Below, in pieces: positions 52,583 to 64,000 of a DNA stretch of 64,000 nucleotides. Each line of letters opens with the position of its first letter. The first letter of the stretch is position 1. The stretch lies in NCBI GenBank assembly GCA_025526995.1, contig JAHLKG010000007.1:1054001-1118000 (forward strand), written 5' to 3'. The notes under the pieces are model-generated. The model made no database searches. It was not told the origin of the DNA and worked only from the letters and a program-made list of their open reading frames with translations. The position numbers and the translations under genes were made by a program. This DNA is from Powellomyces hirtus. Its lineage: Eukaryota; Chytridiomycota; Chytridiomycetes; Spizellomycetales; Powellomycetaceae.

Positions 52583-54937
52583 TCAAGTCCACAAATCCTT
52601 CAAATAGCGTCCCTGTTTGTTCCACTCATTCAAGCGTTCCAGGGCTCTCACAACGCTCTCATCCCGTCCCGCTGTCACCAACACATCCGCCAGCGCCATA
52701 TTCACGTCTTTCGCCATCGCGATACTGCCACAGACGTAGATGTATGCGTTGTGCGTGAAGAGGAGGTCCGTGAGGGACGCGGCGTGCGCGCGAAGAGCGT
52801 CTTGGACGTATTTGTAGGTTGAGGCGGGGGAGGGGGGTGTCCGGGGTGGGGAGGGGTTGGTGGTGGGTGTGGGTGGGGTGGAGGAGGTGGTGGTTGCTGG
52901 GTGACGCGAGAAGCAGCGGGTCAGGCGAGTTAGGGATTTGTCGCGCAAGTAAGTGGTGAGTTCAGGTTCGTAGAGAGCGTCGCCATCGGGGGCCTGGAAG
53001 CGACAGCCATGGAACAGCCATGCTTCGCCCGCTGCTGTGTTGTTTTGGTGGCGGTGGTGGCGGTCCGCGAGGAACGACATGAAGGGTGAGATGCCCGTTC
53101 CGGCCGCGATCATGATGATGGGAGTCGCCGGGTCCGCGGGCAGCTGGAACGGGTGGCTTGTGTCAGGTCTCGGTTTGGGGAAGATTGGGATATCAATCGT
53201 GGTGGTTGCCGCAGTGTGTTTCCATTCGGATTCGCTGTGGCAGCCTGTGAGCTGGTCGAGAAACGTAGAGCAGAGTCCAACAACGGGTTTAGCGAATGGT
53301 GCCGGGGTGGCGTATTCGACGACATTGAAGGCGAAGGTGACGCTTGAAGGGGACGTGGCGCGGGAAGATGCGACCGAGTAGTATCGCGGCTGAAGGTGCG
53401 GGATGTTCTCGAGCAATCGCGCGAGGGGCGGTTTGCATTTTGGGAACGAAGTGAGGAGATCCAAGAGGGTCGGTTGCTGTGTCTTCAAGTTGCGGTACTC
53501 TCCCGCACCCTGGGTGCTCGCCAAGAAATACAAGGTCTTCTTCTCATCTGCGTCGGTCGTATGTTCGGCCAAGAGGCGAAGGAAGCTCTTTTTCGGAAAC
53601 GCGTGAAGGTCAAGGTGGTAGCGGAACATTTCGTAAACTGATGAAGGGGCGTCCATCGCGAAGGGAAAGCCTTGGGTAGCAGTCCCGCCGGCTTTGGATT
53701 GCATGTAGGTGGAAGCCGCGTCGAGAGATAGCCGAGCGATGAGAGGCAGGACCACCTCGTCGGGGTTGGGGCACACTATGGCGAAAGCGTCGCCGGGGGT
53801 GTATTCCCAGTCCAGCTTGCCGAGATCCAGCTCAATTTCAAGAACGCGTTTGAGGGCTTTAGGTCCTGTCAAGCAACGGACTCGGGTGATGCGGGCATGG
53901 AACGGAGTACGAGCAGTGGAATCGAATGCGGAAGATGATGTGCGGTCGGCGGTGCGGAAATAGGTAGTCCGACTGTCAGCGGGCGCGCGGAACACCCCGG
54001 GCACTGCTTCGACTTCGAGGAAAGCTGCGGGCAGTTTGGCAACACCAGTCAGCGTTGTGGCGGCTTGTAAAGCAGTCTCGGATATGACGATCGGAACTGG
54101 GGTGTAAACTGACTTTGACGTGATTTTTCCAGTTGGAAAGGGTGTGAATTGATCCGCGACTGACGACTTGTCGGTTTTGTCGACAGCAGGCGGGCTGGCG
54201 TCAGAAACAGAGAGTGCCTTGGCTTCGGCGGTGACAGAAGCAACTGATGGCTCCCCTGCACTGTTCTTCGGCGCATTCGCGGAAGTCACAGCTTTGGCAT
54301 CAGTCTCCTTCACCGGGGCCGATTTGCCGTCGGCCTTCTTATCATCCACCTTCTTCGCAACTCCAAACTTGCCCATATCAAACTTGGACTCTTCCTTGCC
54401 CGCCGTTTCCTCAAAGGCCTTCAATTTATCCTGATCACACTCCACCACCAACAACAAATCCTTCCACAGCTTCTTCAACCACGGATCCACCACGGCCTCC
54501 AACCCCGTCGCATCATCCGCAAACCCACTCTTCGTGAATGCCACCGCTCCCAAATCATTCATCTTCTTCTCCAATCGTTTCGACGTATTACAGAAATTCG
54601 AATAATTCGTATCCCCCAACCCAAGCACCGCATAGCGTTTGCTCTTGAACGCTTCGAGATCCGCGCCCTTGGCTCGGCGCAGGAACCGCCAGAATTTGGT
54701 GGCATTGTCGGGAGGGTCCCCGTCCCCCGTGGTGGATGCAACTATTATGAGAGCATTGTTGGAGGTGAGATTGGCTTGCGCGTGATCGTCCAGGACGTGG
54801 CAGGTGGAGGCGATCCCGCGAGCGAGCGCTTCTTCGTGGATGTGCTTGGCGATCCACTCGGCGTTGCCCGTCTGCGAGGCGAAGAGGACGGCGAGGGAGT
54901 CGGCCTTTGTGGCGGGAGTCTCGAGGTCAGTCGTCAT
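52583..54937 (-). CDS. MTRR: Methionine synthase reductase-like diflavin reductase
   Basis: A single uninterrupted frame of 784 residues. The flavodoxin (FMN) domain has LFASQTGNAEWIAKHI, IIVASTTGDGDPPDNATKFW, VLGLGDTNYSNFCNTSKRL and GFADDATGLEAVVDPWL. S-T-T-G-x-G-D-P-P-D and the A-D-D...G-L-E-x-V-V-x-P-W segment resemble MTRR more than P450 reductase. A 90-residue Lys/Asp/Ser linker follows, then the FAD/NADPH module: LDWEYTPGDAFAIVCPNPD, QPRYYSVASSRA (R-x-Y-S), GLCSTFLDQL, IAAGTGISPFMSFLADR, YVCGSIAMAKDVN and C-terminal LKDLWT. MTRR reactivates cobalamin-dependent methionine synthase by reductive methylation, so this suggests the organism uses vitamin B12. No methionine synthase is in the window. 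Alternatives are other diflavin reductases (CPR, NDOR1/Tah18), judged less likely from the FMN domain. Confidence 0.82.
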   Translation of the reverse strand: MTTDLETPATKADSLAVLFASQTGNAEWIAKHIHEEALARGIASTCHVLDDHAQANLTSNNALIIVASTTGDGDPPDNATKFWRFLRRAKGADLEAFKSKRYAVLGLGDTNYSNFCNTSKRLEKKMNDLGAVAFTKSGFADDATGLEAVVDPWLKKLWKDLLLVVECDQDKLKAFEETAGKEESKFDMGKFGVAKKVDDKKADGKSAPVKETDAKAVTSANAPKNSAGEPSVASVTAEAKALSVSDASPPAVDKTDKSSVADQFTPFPTGKITSKSVYTPVPIVISETALQAATTLTGVAKLPAAFLEVEAVPGVFRAPADSRTTYFRTADRTSSSAFDSTARTPFHARITRVRCLTGPKALKRVLEIELDLGKLDWEYTPGDAFAIVCPNPDEVVLPLIARLSLDAASTYMQSKAGGTATQGFPFAMDAPSSVYEMFRYHLDLHAFPKKSFLRLLAEHTTDADEKKTLYFLASTQGAGEYRNLKTQQPTLLDLLTSFPKCKPPLARLLENIPHLQPRYYSVASSRATSPSSVTFAFNVVEYATPAPFAKPVVGLCSTFLDQLTGCHSESEWKHTAATTTIDIPIFPKPRPDTSHPFQLPADPATPIIMIAAGTGISPFMSFLADRHHRHQNNTAAGEAWLFHGCRFQAPDGDALYEPELTTYLRDKSLTRLTRCFSRHPATTTSSTPPTPTTNPSPPRTPPSPASTYKYVQDALRAHAASLTDLLFTHNAYIYVCGSIAMAKDVNMALADVLVTAGRDESVVRALERLNEWNKQGRYLKDLWT

Positions 54938-55299
54938 GCTTGCTGTCTGATAAAGTATATGTAAATTCTAAGATTAATGTCACCAGTTCGTTTGCGAAAA
55001 GGGCGTTCTCCGCAAGGTGAGTTCGTATATGGTACAGATAAAAATAAAAAAAAGAATGGAAAAGAAAGGTAAGTCAAAAAGCGGGCGAGTCATCGGATTG
55101 ACAGCATATCCCAGATGTAGGATCCCAATGCCCCAACGTCTGTTCTTTCTCTCAATTCGGCGCATGAAAGTTGCACAGACAGAGCTTGAAACTAATATAT
55201 TTGGACATGACATGACATGATATGAAAAAATAATTTAGAAGGTTTGGAGGAGGGGGAACAAGGATAGGAATGAAGAGATAAAAAATATATGACACATAT
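54938..55299. other. Intergenic region between NUG1 and MTRR
   Basis: These 362 bases lie upstream of MTRR and downstream of NUG1, both on the minus strand. They are AT-rich with A/T runs. No further feature is seen. Confidence 0.4.
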
Positions 55300-57540
55300 C
55301 TACAGGTCTTCATCACTGTCATCTGTTGATTTCCGAAAGTAACCGTAAGTCAAAAAAAAAGGTGACACCAATACCACACGGCAATACGTACCACCGCCTG
55401 GAAGCTGCGACATGTTAAAGTGCTCGCCAAAGTCGTACTTCTCGTCGACCATGACCGCATCATCGTCCACCTCCATGGCCTTCTGCGCCTTCTTGTCCTG
55501 TTTCCGCCTCTGCTTGAGCTGCTTCTTGTTGTTCTGGTTGAGCTGCGGGTTGAGCTCTGATTCCATGGCATTGAGTACCGCAACATTCTTTTCAGCGAGC
55601 GAGGTTGCCTTGGCCCGCGTAGTCTTCTCCTTGAACCGAATCACGGGTTGTATTGGCCCGCCTGTGGAAGATCCACCGCTGATGTCCATCGCCTCCGGCG
55701 CCTCGTCAGAGTCCTCCTCCTCTTCATCTTCATACTCGTCTTCGTCCATTGCATTGTCGCTGTCTGGTCCACTGCCGTATCCTTCCGGCAGCTCATCGAC
55801 GTTCATGTCGATGGTGCTGGATTCACCATTGGCGAGTGTCAACATGCGAGTGTGTATCTGCGATTTGCCCTTGATGGCCGCCTGGAGATCCTTTCCTTCG
55901 GTCTCAACAATTTCGGGAAGCTCGAATTCTTGACTCCATGCAGTAACAATCGCACTCGAGACGTGAGACTCGACGGGAAGACCAGCCTGAGGTGGTACGG
56001 TGTAGAAGGGAATACGACCAGAGTTCCAATCCTGCAAAACGGCCCGCGCTGCATTCTCGAGATCAGGGATTCCTCCCTAAAGTAGAGGACGACAGATTTA
56101 GCAAATCTTTGACGCAAAAGCCAATGCTTCTCCAGGGAGTGTCGTGAAGGACGCTCAGAGACTTAAATAATAAGAAGGTCATGCTCCGCTATATCCCGCA
56201 GATCCCGCTTGCATAGTTTCATCTTTGCCATCCTCTTTCGCAACCACAAGTCAAATCAAGTGTCTCTGCTTACCTTTCGCAATTTCCCTCGTTGACGAGC
56301 AACCTGGACCAAAAAGTCCCTGGTGTCGGCAAAGACCGGCACGTTGTACAGGTTCATCAGCTGTTCCGGCTTGCAGCGTCCAACGATGACTTCAACAGGC
56401 GATATAGGATCCTCGAGAAGCTCCACCTTGACGCAGTTTCGCAGCAACACTTCCGCCTCGTCACCCTCACGCGAGCTCTGACTGAAGACAATACCGGGGC
56501 AATCCAGCAGCTTGATGCTCTTGTCGAGCTGGATCGTCTGGGCGACCTTTGTCACTCCGGGAGTGGAGCCGACATTGCACACTTTGGTGCGTTTCAGCGA
56601 GTTGATGACACTGGACTTTCCGACGTTCGGGAAACCGATGACTCCGACCGTGATGGAAGTCTTGATGTTGGCGTTCCGGCAGTAGTTTTTCAGCAATTTC
56701 ATCAGGTTATCGGCTCCCAAGCATTCACTGCTGCCCAGGAGACGGTCGGAAGCGATGTCTGCGGATATGGATGACTGTCCCAGGTTGTTTCGTTGTGCCT
56801 GCGTGCTGGCCTTGAAGGCAATAGTGGGGAATTCATTTCGCAGGTATTTCAACCATTGTTCGACAACTTCACGCGGTACCAAATCTACAAAGGAACCAAA
56901 CAAATGTCAAATGTGTGCGCTCATGAAATTCAAGTGTGGGAGTCAACCGCTTACCGATCTTGTTCAGAATCAGGATGACTCGCTTGTCAGCACCGGCGTT
57001 GAGAATCAGCTCTTCAATCTGTCTTGTTCTGCAACCAAGAGGATCTCTCGCATCCAGGACTTCCAGAATAACGTCCGCGTTCTCCACCACTTTCTTGAAC
57101 TCCTTGTAGTATGCCTTGCGGGAGTTGTCTTTCATACCCGCAGCAGCCGCGTCAACCACATTTCCAAGAGAGAACCCATCGCTGTGAATCGATTGCGTAG
57201 AATCAAACATCTGCGATCGCTTCGCAGCGTCTTTGGCCAGCTGAGCCAAGTCCATTTGTTCTCCATTCAATCCGCGGTTCTTGCTCTGCAGTTTGGAACG
57301 AGCTTCCTTTTGACGGTCCTTCTCCTCGGCAATCTTTCGCTTGGTGGCTTCCGCTTGCTGCAGGAGCTTCTCCTTGAAGGGGAACATGTTGGGGATTCCG
57401 GGGTCCTTCTTCAGCTTCTTGGACTGCGGGTTGGCCTTGGCCTCCTTGCGCTGCTTCCTGTGGTGCTCAGCGACCTTCTTCTCGATCTTGTACCGCTTTG
57501 CGGCGACTATGCGCTTGCTCTTTGCCTTCTTTGCGACCAT
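55300..57540 (-). CDS. NUG1: Nucleolar GTPase NUG1 / nucleostemin
   Basis: Four exons read from the minus strand give a protein of about 630 residues. It starts MVAKKAKSKRIVAAKRYKIE, a highly basic GN3L/nucleolar region. The GTPase motifs come in circularly permuted order, as in the YlqF/YawG family: LDARDPLGCRTRQIEE (before G4), ILNKIDLVPREVV (G4), GFPNVGKSSVINSLK (G1), STPGVTK (G2) and LDCPGIVF (G3). The C-terminal part has an acidic stretch (DEDEYEDEEEEDSDEA) and QLNQNNKKQLKQRRKQDKK. Yeast Nug1 and human GNL3 act in maturation and export of the large ribosomal subunit. The last intron (about 55335-55395) leads to a short final exon ending DDSDEDL. The start is the first ATG after the divergent promoter. 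Confidence 0.95.
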
Positions 57541-57888
57541 TGTGGATTTGGGAAATGAGGGGAGAAAGTAAGGAGGAAATGGGGCGGTTCTGTTAAACCA
57601 GCCAGACAAGCAATAGTCGATTTGTACGCCTGAATTTTTTTGCGCGCTGAGTCAGTCAGTCAGTGAAAGAATGAGAAAGAAGAGCCTCCCATAATTAGGA
57701 TCACATTCGAATTCGACTGACTCAGCAGGACGCCACGTATCTCGTAAGCGAGGCTATACCGTCAAACCTGATTGTGACTATTCTCCGGGTCCTGTCACTT
57801 TCTCGCAACCAGGGGCCCAAGCCGAGAAAGAGTACCTCACGTTTGAGACTATACACATTAAAGAAGAAGGAAAGCAGAATAAGCAAAC
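57541..57888. promoter_or_regulatory. Divergent promoter region, NUG1 / WD40 protein
   Basis: These 348 bases separate two divergent start codons. A short gtcagtcagtca run at 57651-57664 is the only repeat. No element was verified. Confidence 0.4.
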
Positions 57889-60800
57889 ATGCCAGTGTTA
57901 TCGTCAAAAAAAAATCCGGTAACTCTCCGCAAGTCAGTCCTTCCGTCCGGGCTCTCACAGGACTGGGAAGCTGTCGGGGTAAGCTCTTTGCTTTTGAATG
58001 ATTCCAACGAAATCTAGACGGGAAGTGGACGCCTGATCTCTGCTTTCGGTATTTCAGAGAATGAATGCCAAACCGAGTGATAGCTGGAGAACAACTTTGA
58101 CTGGGACCCGAAAAAGGTTTCTACCTATAAATGAATACAAACTATTGGCAGACGCTCGGGCTGACAGGGGTGATTCTCTCAGTGATAGTCGATTTCTCGA
58201 AACCTCGTCCACAGCAATTACCGACTCTGCCAAATGGGCTACCAGCATTGCAACTATCGATGTAAGTAGCATCCGAGAGACTCTTTGAACAGCGCAAACA
58301 TACCCTTGACGTCAAACAATTCCAGGCTACACCCTTTATCGTCGTGGGATCGGCAGCACGGTTCAACAATCTCTTTGTCGCAGAAACAGTGCCACGAGAC
58401 GAGTCTGATGAGGACCGCGATGTTACAAATAATCTCGTGGTACGGATCCCTTCTTCTTCAATTGCACCACCACCGAAAGCTGACATGAAGTGGTTGTCTT
58501 GCGGTTTAGGTCCGGTCAGCGTTCTCAGCCCCCAGCCCCATTCACTCCATGTCCGCCAGCGGCAGTCGTCTCCTCACGGGCGACAACACCGGCTGCGTGC
58601 AAATCTTTGAACTAGACCATGCCGAGTTGGGGGGAAAGGGCAAAGGGCTTGCGCATATAGCAGAGTTCTCCATGATTCCTTCGAAAACTGTAGGTAGGAC
58701 ACCCAAGAACAAATCAAGATGTCCAGTTGAAGCTCATAAATGGGATGCTCTTGCGGATATAGAGAGCGCCGATATCTCCACCCCAGAAAATGGTTGGAAG
58801 CCTGCGGATACAGGCCATGGAATTTGCGCCACGAGCTGTGGAGTCTGAGGACGCCAGCGACCGATTTTTGGCTACGGTGGGGAAGACACTGTATGTGTGC
58901 AATTTGGAGGAGCAGAAAGTAGTAACATCTGAAAACGTAAGCTTGCAGAGAAGAACAGCAAGGGGCCGGTTTTCCCTCTCTAATTGCCATCAATAGATTG
59001 GAGCTGATACGCTGTTAACGGCATCCTGGTCTCCGCACATGGATTCACAACTGATCTGCGCAGGCGGCGTTGACCGGTCTGTCAATGTCGTTGATGCGAG
59101 ACTGCTCGGCAGTCCTACAGCTGTGGTATGGATGTGCTATTGCCAAAACTCGCGATATGTAGCCATCCATCTAACGGCTAGCTATTTGCAAAGAACAGAT
59201 ATGGACAGCTGCCGACGCTCATCAGTTGTCGGTAACGGATATCCAATTCAATCCGTTTGTGCCGTACTTGATGGCCAGTGTGGGCGAAGACGCGGTGGTG
59301 AAACTGTGGGATCTTCGATACTTGCGGCATCCAGTTGGCCGTATTGACGCGCATTATCACACGATAAATTCTGTATGTCTCCACACTCTCACCGCGTATT
59401 CACTCAGCGCCACTCAATAAATGATTACTCTTCCATAGATTGCCTGGTCCAACTCGCACGCTGAAACGCTCGCAACAGCATCTAGCGATCGATCCTGGCG
59501 CGCATGGGCATTCATGAGCGGCGCCGAAACGCTGCGTGACACCTCCCCGGAAGCGTTCGTCGGATGTCCCGGCTCCGAGTGGGGACGCGCCCCGTACGCT
59601 GAGAGTAAAAGCAAAATCGCCATCGGGGCGCAGATGATTGGGGAATCTACTGACTATGCGAGCCCGGTGATCCGAGTCGTCTCGTCCCGCCGGTATTTGG
59701 ATACGTACTATACGGTGTCAGCGGTCGGACAGGTCTGCTGCCATACGTTGGCGGGAGATGTGTTTGAACCAATTGTCCCGCACTAGTGAGTTCGACCCTC
59801 TAGGCTGTCTGGAAGAAGTTCGGCTTTTTGAACGTTGTTATCCTTTCTGTGCAGTTTTGACGCTGAATCCGCCGCCGAACACACCGTAGAGGAACTAATC
59901 CACACACGGGATCTAACACCCGCCTTTTCCGATGTCGTCAACATCTGCCGCACGGCGCGGCAAGACGGTCAACTCCTCGCTCTAAACGAAGTCGCCATTC
60001 TCAAATTGTGCACACCACCACCGCCAGTGGACCCGACGAGCTGGAACTTCCCGGCGCGCGACATGACAGAACGCACCGTGGGTCCTGAAGCCGTCACCAA
60101 GTTGCGCGCGGAAATGGATGAGTTCACCTATCTGTTGCCCCCGGGCTTTGGAGATGTTATGACGAGTATGAAGCTTGTACGTGTCTAGAGTGATGAGGGT
60201 ATGTTGGTAGGGAAAGTAATATTGATGATAGGCTCATTAGATAAAACCGAGATTGAGAAGTGAATTGGGCATGGCGATATCTCGCTGTGAAATTGTAACC
60301 GACGTGTTAGACGGGAAATGGGAAACGGTTACGAAAGAAGAAAAGCTAATCTGCAAAGGCATGGAATTGGATCAGCACTTCATCAACGGTAGCTCCCTTC
60401 GCGTAAGTGATCTCTTCAGTCCCTCACTATTCTGCACTTTATATTTACCTTAAGTGTTTGCTACCGCCTGCTGTCAGTTCCTCGTCCAGGCCGTCCTTCA
60501 GCACGAGTACATCAAGGGTCTCTCCTTTGGTCTCAAACTGATCCAAATCATCGAAGACACGCCACAACGTCCCTTCAGCGACACCACCGACCTCTTCTCC
60601 CTCCTTCTCTTCCCCACCGTATTCGACGATGGCGCCCACTTCCCGCCCGCAGATCTCGGTGAAACCACCCTGTATAATCGCAGAAAGGGGGTTGTGGCAG
60701 AATACGTCAATCAGTTACTGGAAAAAGATAAGGAAAACGTTAACAATTTGCCGAGGAAGAGTAGCAAGCAGCAGGAGGTGACACCCCAGGCGGGGAAGAC

Positions 60801-62021
60801 GAGACATGTTAGGAGCGCGTCAACGGCGACAACGGTGACAGCCTCTGAGGGAAGGGTCTCGACGGCGTTGCGGCCGCCGACGGAACCAAAATCTCAGGCC
60901 ATGCGACGATTAACCGAGACCAGTGACACCATCACACCTATGCTAAGACTGGAGATGTAGGTCATCACTTCTATCGCCACATCAATCAGAACGACTGTTC
61001 ATTGACAAATGATTTGTTAGTCGGCTAGCGAAAGCGCAGCAGAACAATGGAGACAACCTGTACGCCGAAGTCATCAAAATCTTTGACTCCCTTGATGAAC
61101 CGACAGAAGAAGGCGGCATGAAGCAAAAACAACCCTTTGCGGAGAAAACTATTTCCGCATATGCTATACGACTCTACTTTGACGCTCTACTGCACCACTG
61201 CCGATTCCTGGACTACTACAGCACTCTCTTTGATTTGGTCGCAGTACGTTCTGTCCCCCTTTGCCCATCCTAGCAGCACTATAAACCTGACTGAATCAAT
61301 ATGTGCTCTGCTGCACACAGCTGTATGTCAACCACGACATTGCCAACACCCTCCTTGACCACGCGCTCGACTGCGGCAGTCTCGGTTTCGACGCTCAAAT
61401 CAACGAGCTGTACCTGATCGCGACCTCCAAACTCGCCGAAGCACTCGACCGCAACAACCCGACCCGTGAGCCACTGGAAGAAGTCTTGTTCCTGGCAATC
61501 GATAAATTGAAAGAGGCCTTGGTGCTGGTGGTTCAGTGTGGCGGGTACTTGTCGAAATTGGGTCAGGCGGATAAGGACAGGGTGGAGAAAATACGCGCAG
61601 GCTTTTTGACGCTTTTTAGGTATTGTGCGATTGAGGTTAGAATCTGTGCTGTGCTTTACTGATCTTCTGGTACCCTTTTCTAGCACCTTGCGGACGTCGT
61701 TGCTCCGTGCGTTAGACCTCATCGACACCGTCATGGGCGCCGGAGGTGTCAGGTAAGATCTAAAAACCCCTTCCTATTCTCTCACACATCCCATCACATC
61801 CCTGACCCCGTCCTCACAATCACAGAGGGGCCGCGCAATCCGCGCAATCAGCCGTCCGAGACACAGTGATCACCAGCACAACCGTCTCCTCCCGGCGCTT
61901 CGGACAACCTGTCGTGGGACCCACTCACAACCCGGCCACCGAGTTCCTGATGGAAGTTAACGGGCTCGTTGACACATTAGGCAAAGTCGGGCGAACGGAC
62001 GTTACTGCACTTGTTAACTAA
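57889..62021 (+). CDS. WD40-repeat protein with long helical C-terminal region
   Basis: A multi-exon gene of about a dozen exons. The first exon (57889..57978) encodes MPVLSSKKNPVTLRKSVLPS and joins in frame at 58061 to MNAKPSDSWRTTL. The N-terminal half carries WD40-type repeats: RLLTGDNTGCVQIFEL, SWSPHMDSQLICAGGVD, DIQFNPFVPYLMASVGED, AVVKLWDLRYLRHPVG and NSHAETLATASSDRSWRAW. The C-terminal half is helical, with conserved-looking blocks such as SRCEIVTDVLDGKWETVTKE, QAVLQHEYIKGLSFGLKLI, LLFPTVFDDGAHFPPADLG, and a Ser/Thr/Lys-rich linker. The last exons are LYVNHDIANTLLDHALDCG and EFLMEVNGLVDTLGKV. I cannot place it in a named family. A beta-propeller plus helical tail suggests a scaffold in trafficking or cilium-type complexes, which is inference only. 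Boundaries near 58490-58560 are uncertain. Confidence 0.65.
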
Positions 62022-63571
62022 ATTCATATAAAAAAACAAACGTATTTTCTTGCAACACAAAGTCCATGGGGATTGACAAACACAATCGAAAATTGTGACA
62101 GACTGGAATCGGGGCAATTGGTTTCCTGTTCTATGTCAGAGGTCGTTGCTCCGCTGAAGCATCTTCAAGTACTTCTCCGACTCCCCGTACGCGTGTCTTA
62201 GTGCGCCTGCCCTGGCCATACTCCGTACATTCATCACTTGTCCAAGTGTTTGCTACTCAGTCCCGAAAAAAAAGCATAAATTATAAACTCATCGACCTTC
62301 TAATTGTTAGCTTGATATGCGTGGCAGTACCTCAAGTCTGCCCACCACGCTATTCAAAGACCCGTGGAGCCACGTCGGGCGGTCGAAAGCGGGTTCACCG
62401 AGATATTCTGCGGAGTAGCAGCGTCCTGCGAACGGTGGTTGGTGGTGGATGATATCGGAGATTGATTGATTGAATGAAGCAGCGGAGGTGGGTTTGTAGA
62501 TCCTGGATCCCATCTACAAAGAAAAAAAGCTAGCGAAGTTTATGGTCCATAACATTTTGACAGATGACGGAGGCAGTATTTTAACGAACCGATCCCCCCG
62601 ATCCACCGCTAGAGTCCGTCGTAGTCCTCGTCGGAAAAGACAGATTTTGGCGACCCCCGGAGTCGGGGCTTTGCATAACAGCGTTCGATGTCTATGTGTA
62701 GCCGGAACAGGTGCAGCATATCTCTGATTAAAATTCTACACCGTAAATGTTTCTGAAGTATATACCTGAATCGTGTTTGGATGCATCGTATATACCGGCG
62801 GAAACAGAGACAGAAAATGCTAAGTGTAACCCTGATGTATGTTCAAGGATATCTCAAATTTAATGTAAGTTCCATCCAGGACCCATCCGGGTCGACAATA
62901 GGGCCAGGTGTTACGACCCGCCGAGAGATTAGACTACCGAGCGGAGTTGCTTGAGGTTGATGACTAAGCTGGCATACGCCCCTTGAACTTAATCGGGTTT
63001 TGTCTCCCGATCTTGGAGGCCATGAATGATCGGTAACTTGCATTCAGATAAGACTAATGCCTGATGCATTGTTCAAGGGAATGCATTGCTGAGACTTTGC
63101 ATAACAAAGAAAGGTGTCATTCCTATTGCCTTGGGGGATTGTTAGGATTTCAAACAATATCAAACCGCCATCAAAGGCCATGATTTGTGATTTATATCAA
63201 CACAGAATCATACGGGTGATGAGAGGTACTTAGGATTCGTCGCTATTCCGACACATATAGTAGAAGAAGGAACTATGAGCACGGAGGTCAATAAATGTGA
63301 CACCACCTAGCTGTACTTTCTGATGCACACATGCAGCCGCCTGAGCGAGGATGTGATGGTAGAATGGAAAAGGCGTTGGGCTTCCATCAGTTTGCCCAAA
63401 ACCCTTTCATTTGTGTCCCAAGCCACGGTCCCAATTTATCAATGGTTTAAACTGAACACACTTAACCCTGCGACTCGTTCGCAAATGAATTCCGTGCCTA
63501 TCTATCTCTATTTACCTATAGAGTATGAATCTAGAGACTAAGGGCGCTGTTGCAATCAATACACTCAAAAC
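62022..63571. other. Gene-free stretch of about 1.55 kb
   Basis: This interval lies between two convergent 3' ends. It has low coding character and AT-rich patches. Short frames (for example at 63323) have no recognisable content. No tRNA or repeat family was recognised. Confidence 0.45.
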
Positions 63572-64000
63572 TTAGTCTGCAAATTCAGTCACTTCTTTCT
63601 TGGGGCCCTTCCGTTTCTTTTTCTTGTTTTTCGATTTCTTAGATGCTGGAGCTGATGCCTCCTCGGTATCAGCCAGAGGCCGCTTTCCAGACAACGTAGT
63701 AGGGGTCTCTGGCGCAACATCAATAGTTGTGGCTTTTTTTCGTTCGAACAGGGCGACAAAGAATCCGATGCAGTTATCTTCCTTCGGTTCAGTTCGAATA
63801 ACTTTCGAAGCTACACAACGGGCACGTTTAAAACTCGCTGAGCACAGTCAGTCCAACACAACACAAACCCACCTCCATCAAACAACGGCAATCCGCGTCG
63901 CGTCCACTGCGGAAACGCATTCTCAGCCAATACAAAGTCAGATTGGGCTTCTAAAACTTTGTGCACCACATCCTCATTCTCTTCACGGTGCTTCGAACAA
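63572..64000 (-). CDS. RCM1: rRNA (cytosine-C5) methyltransferase RCM1/NSUN5, C-terminal fragment
   Basis: This is the 3' end of a minus-strand gene that continues past the right edge. Two exons are visible (from beyond 64000 to 63873, then 63810..63572). The joined reading gives SKHREENEDVVHKVLEAQ, NAFPQWTRRGLPLFDGASK, then EDNCIGFFVALFERKK and a basic tail SKNKKKKRKGPKK ending EVTEFAD. H-x-E-E-N-E-D-V-V and G-F-F-V-A-x-F-E-R are the end of the NOL1/NOP2/Sun methyltransferase fold, and the E-E-N-E-D-V-V wording fits NSUN5/Rcm1 best. That enzyme makes one m5C in large-subunit rRNA. The catalytic cysteines lie outside the window. The Lys-rich tail is a likely nucleolar signal. Confidence 0.82.

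Overview
This is eukaryotic nuclear DNA, most likely from an early-diverging, zoosporic (chytrid-type) fungus. Most genes carry short introns with GT...AG ends, each gene has its own promoter, and there are no operons. The fungal core set includes SKP1, MPC2, SUB1, NUG1 and RCM1. Several other genes are typical of animals, protists and basal fungi but rare or absent in yeasts and moulds: a P2X-type receptor, an animal-style MAP4K with a CNH domain, methionine synthase reductase (which implies cobalamin use), endonuclease V, a WTAP homologue and a possible shieldin-2-like protein. The species cannot be named from the sequence alone.

Layout, left to right. 1-7.5 kb: the end of an ammonium transporter (+), endonuclease V (-), SKP1 (-) divergent from a vacuolar-type amino acid transporter (+), mitochondrial pyruvate carrier MPC2 (-), and a small secreted Pro/Ala-rich protein (-). 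7.5-10.4 kb is gene-poor. 10.4-22 kb: glycerol-3-phosphate acyltransferase (+), a LIM-domain-binding-like regulator (-) divergent from a WTAP/Mum2-like protein (+), a CCDC43-like protein (-), a type II membrane glycosyltransferase-like protein (+), and a secreted GH43 glycosidase (-). 22-23.8 kb is non-coding. 23.8-31.6 kb: a 19-exon MAP4K (+), an OB-fold protein (-) and an unknown protein (+). 32-41.6 kb: SUB1/PC4 (-), a 481-residue unknown (+), a membrane-anchored SH3 protein (+), and a 1472-residue coiled-coil protein with a 35-residue tandem repeat (-). 42.4-49.4 kb: TRAP-alpha (-), a 2.4 kb gap with a decayed reading frame and an 80 bp tandem duplication, a P2X receptor (+), and an unknown 396-residue protein (-). 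49.8-64 kb: dipeptidyl peptidase III (+), methionine synthase reductase (-), GTPase NUG1 (-) divergent from a long WD40 protein (+), a 1.5 kb gap, and the end of the rRNA m5C methyltransferase RCM1/NSUN5 (-).

The genes do not form a pathway cluster. They cover housekeeping functions (ribosome biogenesis, ER translocation, lipid synthesis, mitochondrial import), signalling (MAP4K, P2X, SH3 protein) and RNA or DNA maintenance (WTAP, ENDOV, RCM1, OB-fold protein). Exon joins given below were read by eye from splice consensus plus protein continuity. Where they were summed they give an intact reading frame, but none has transcript support here.
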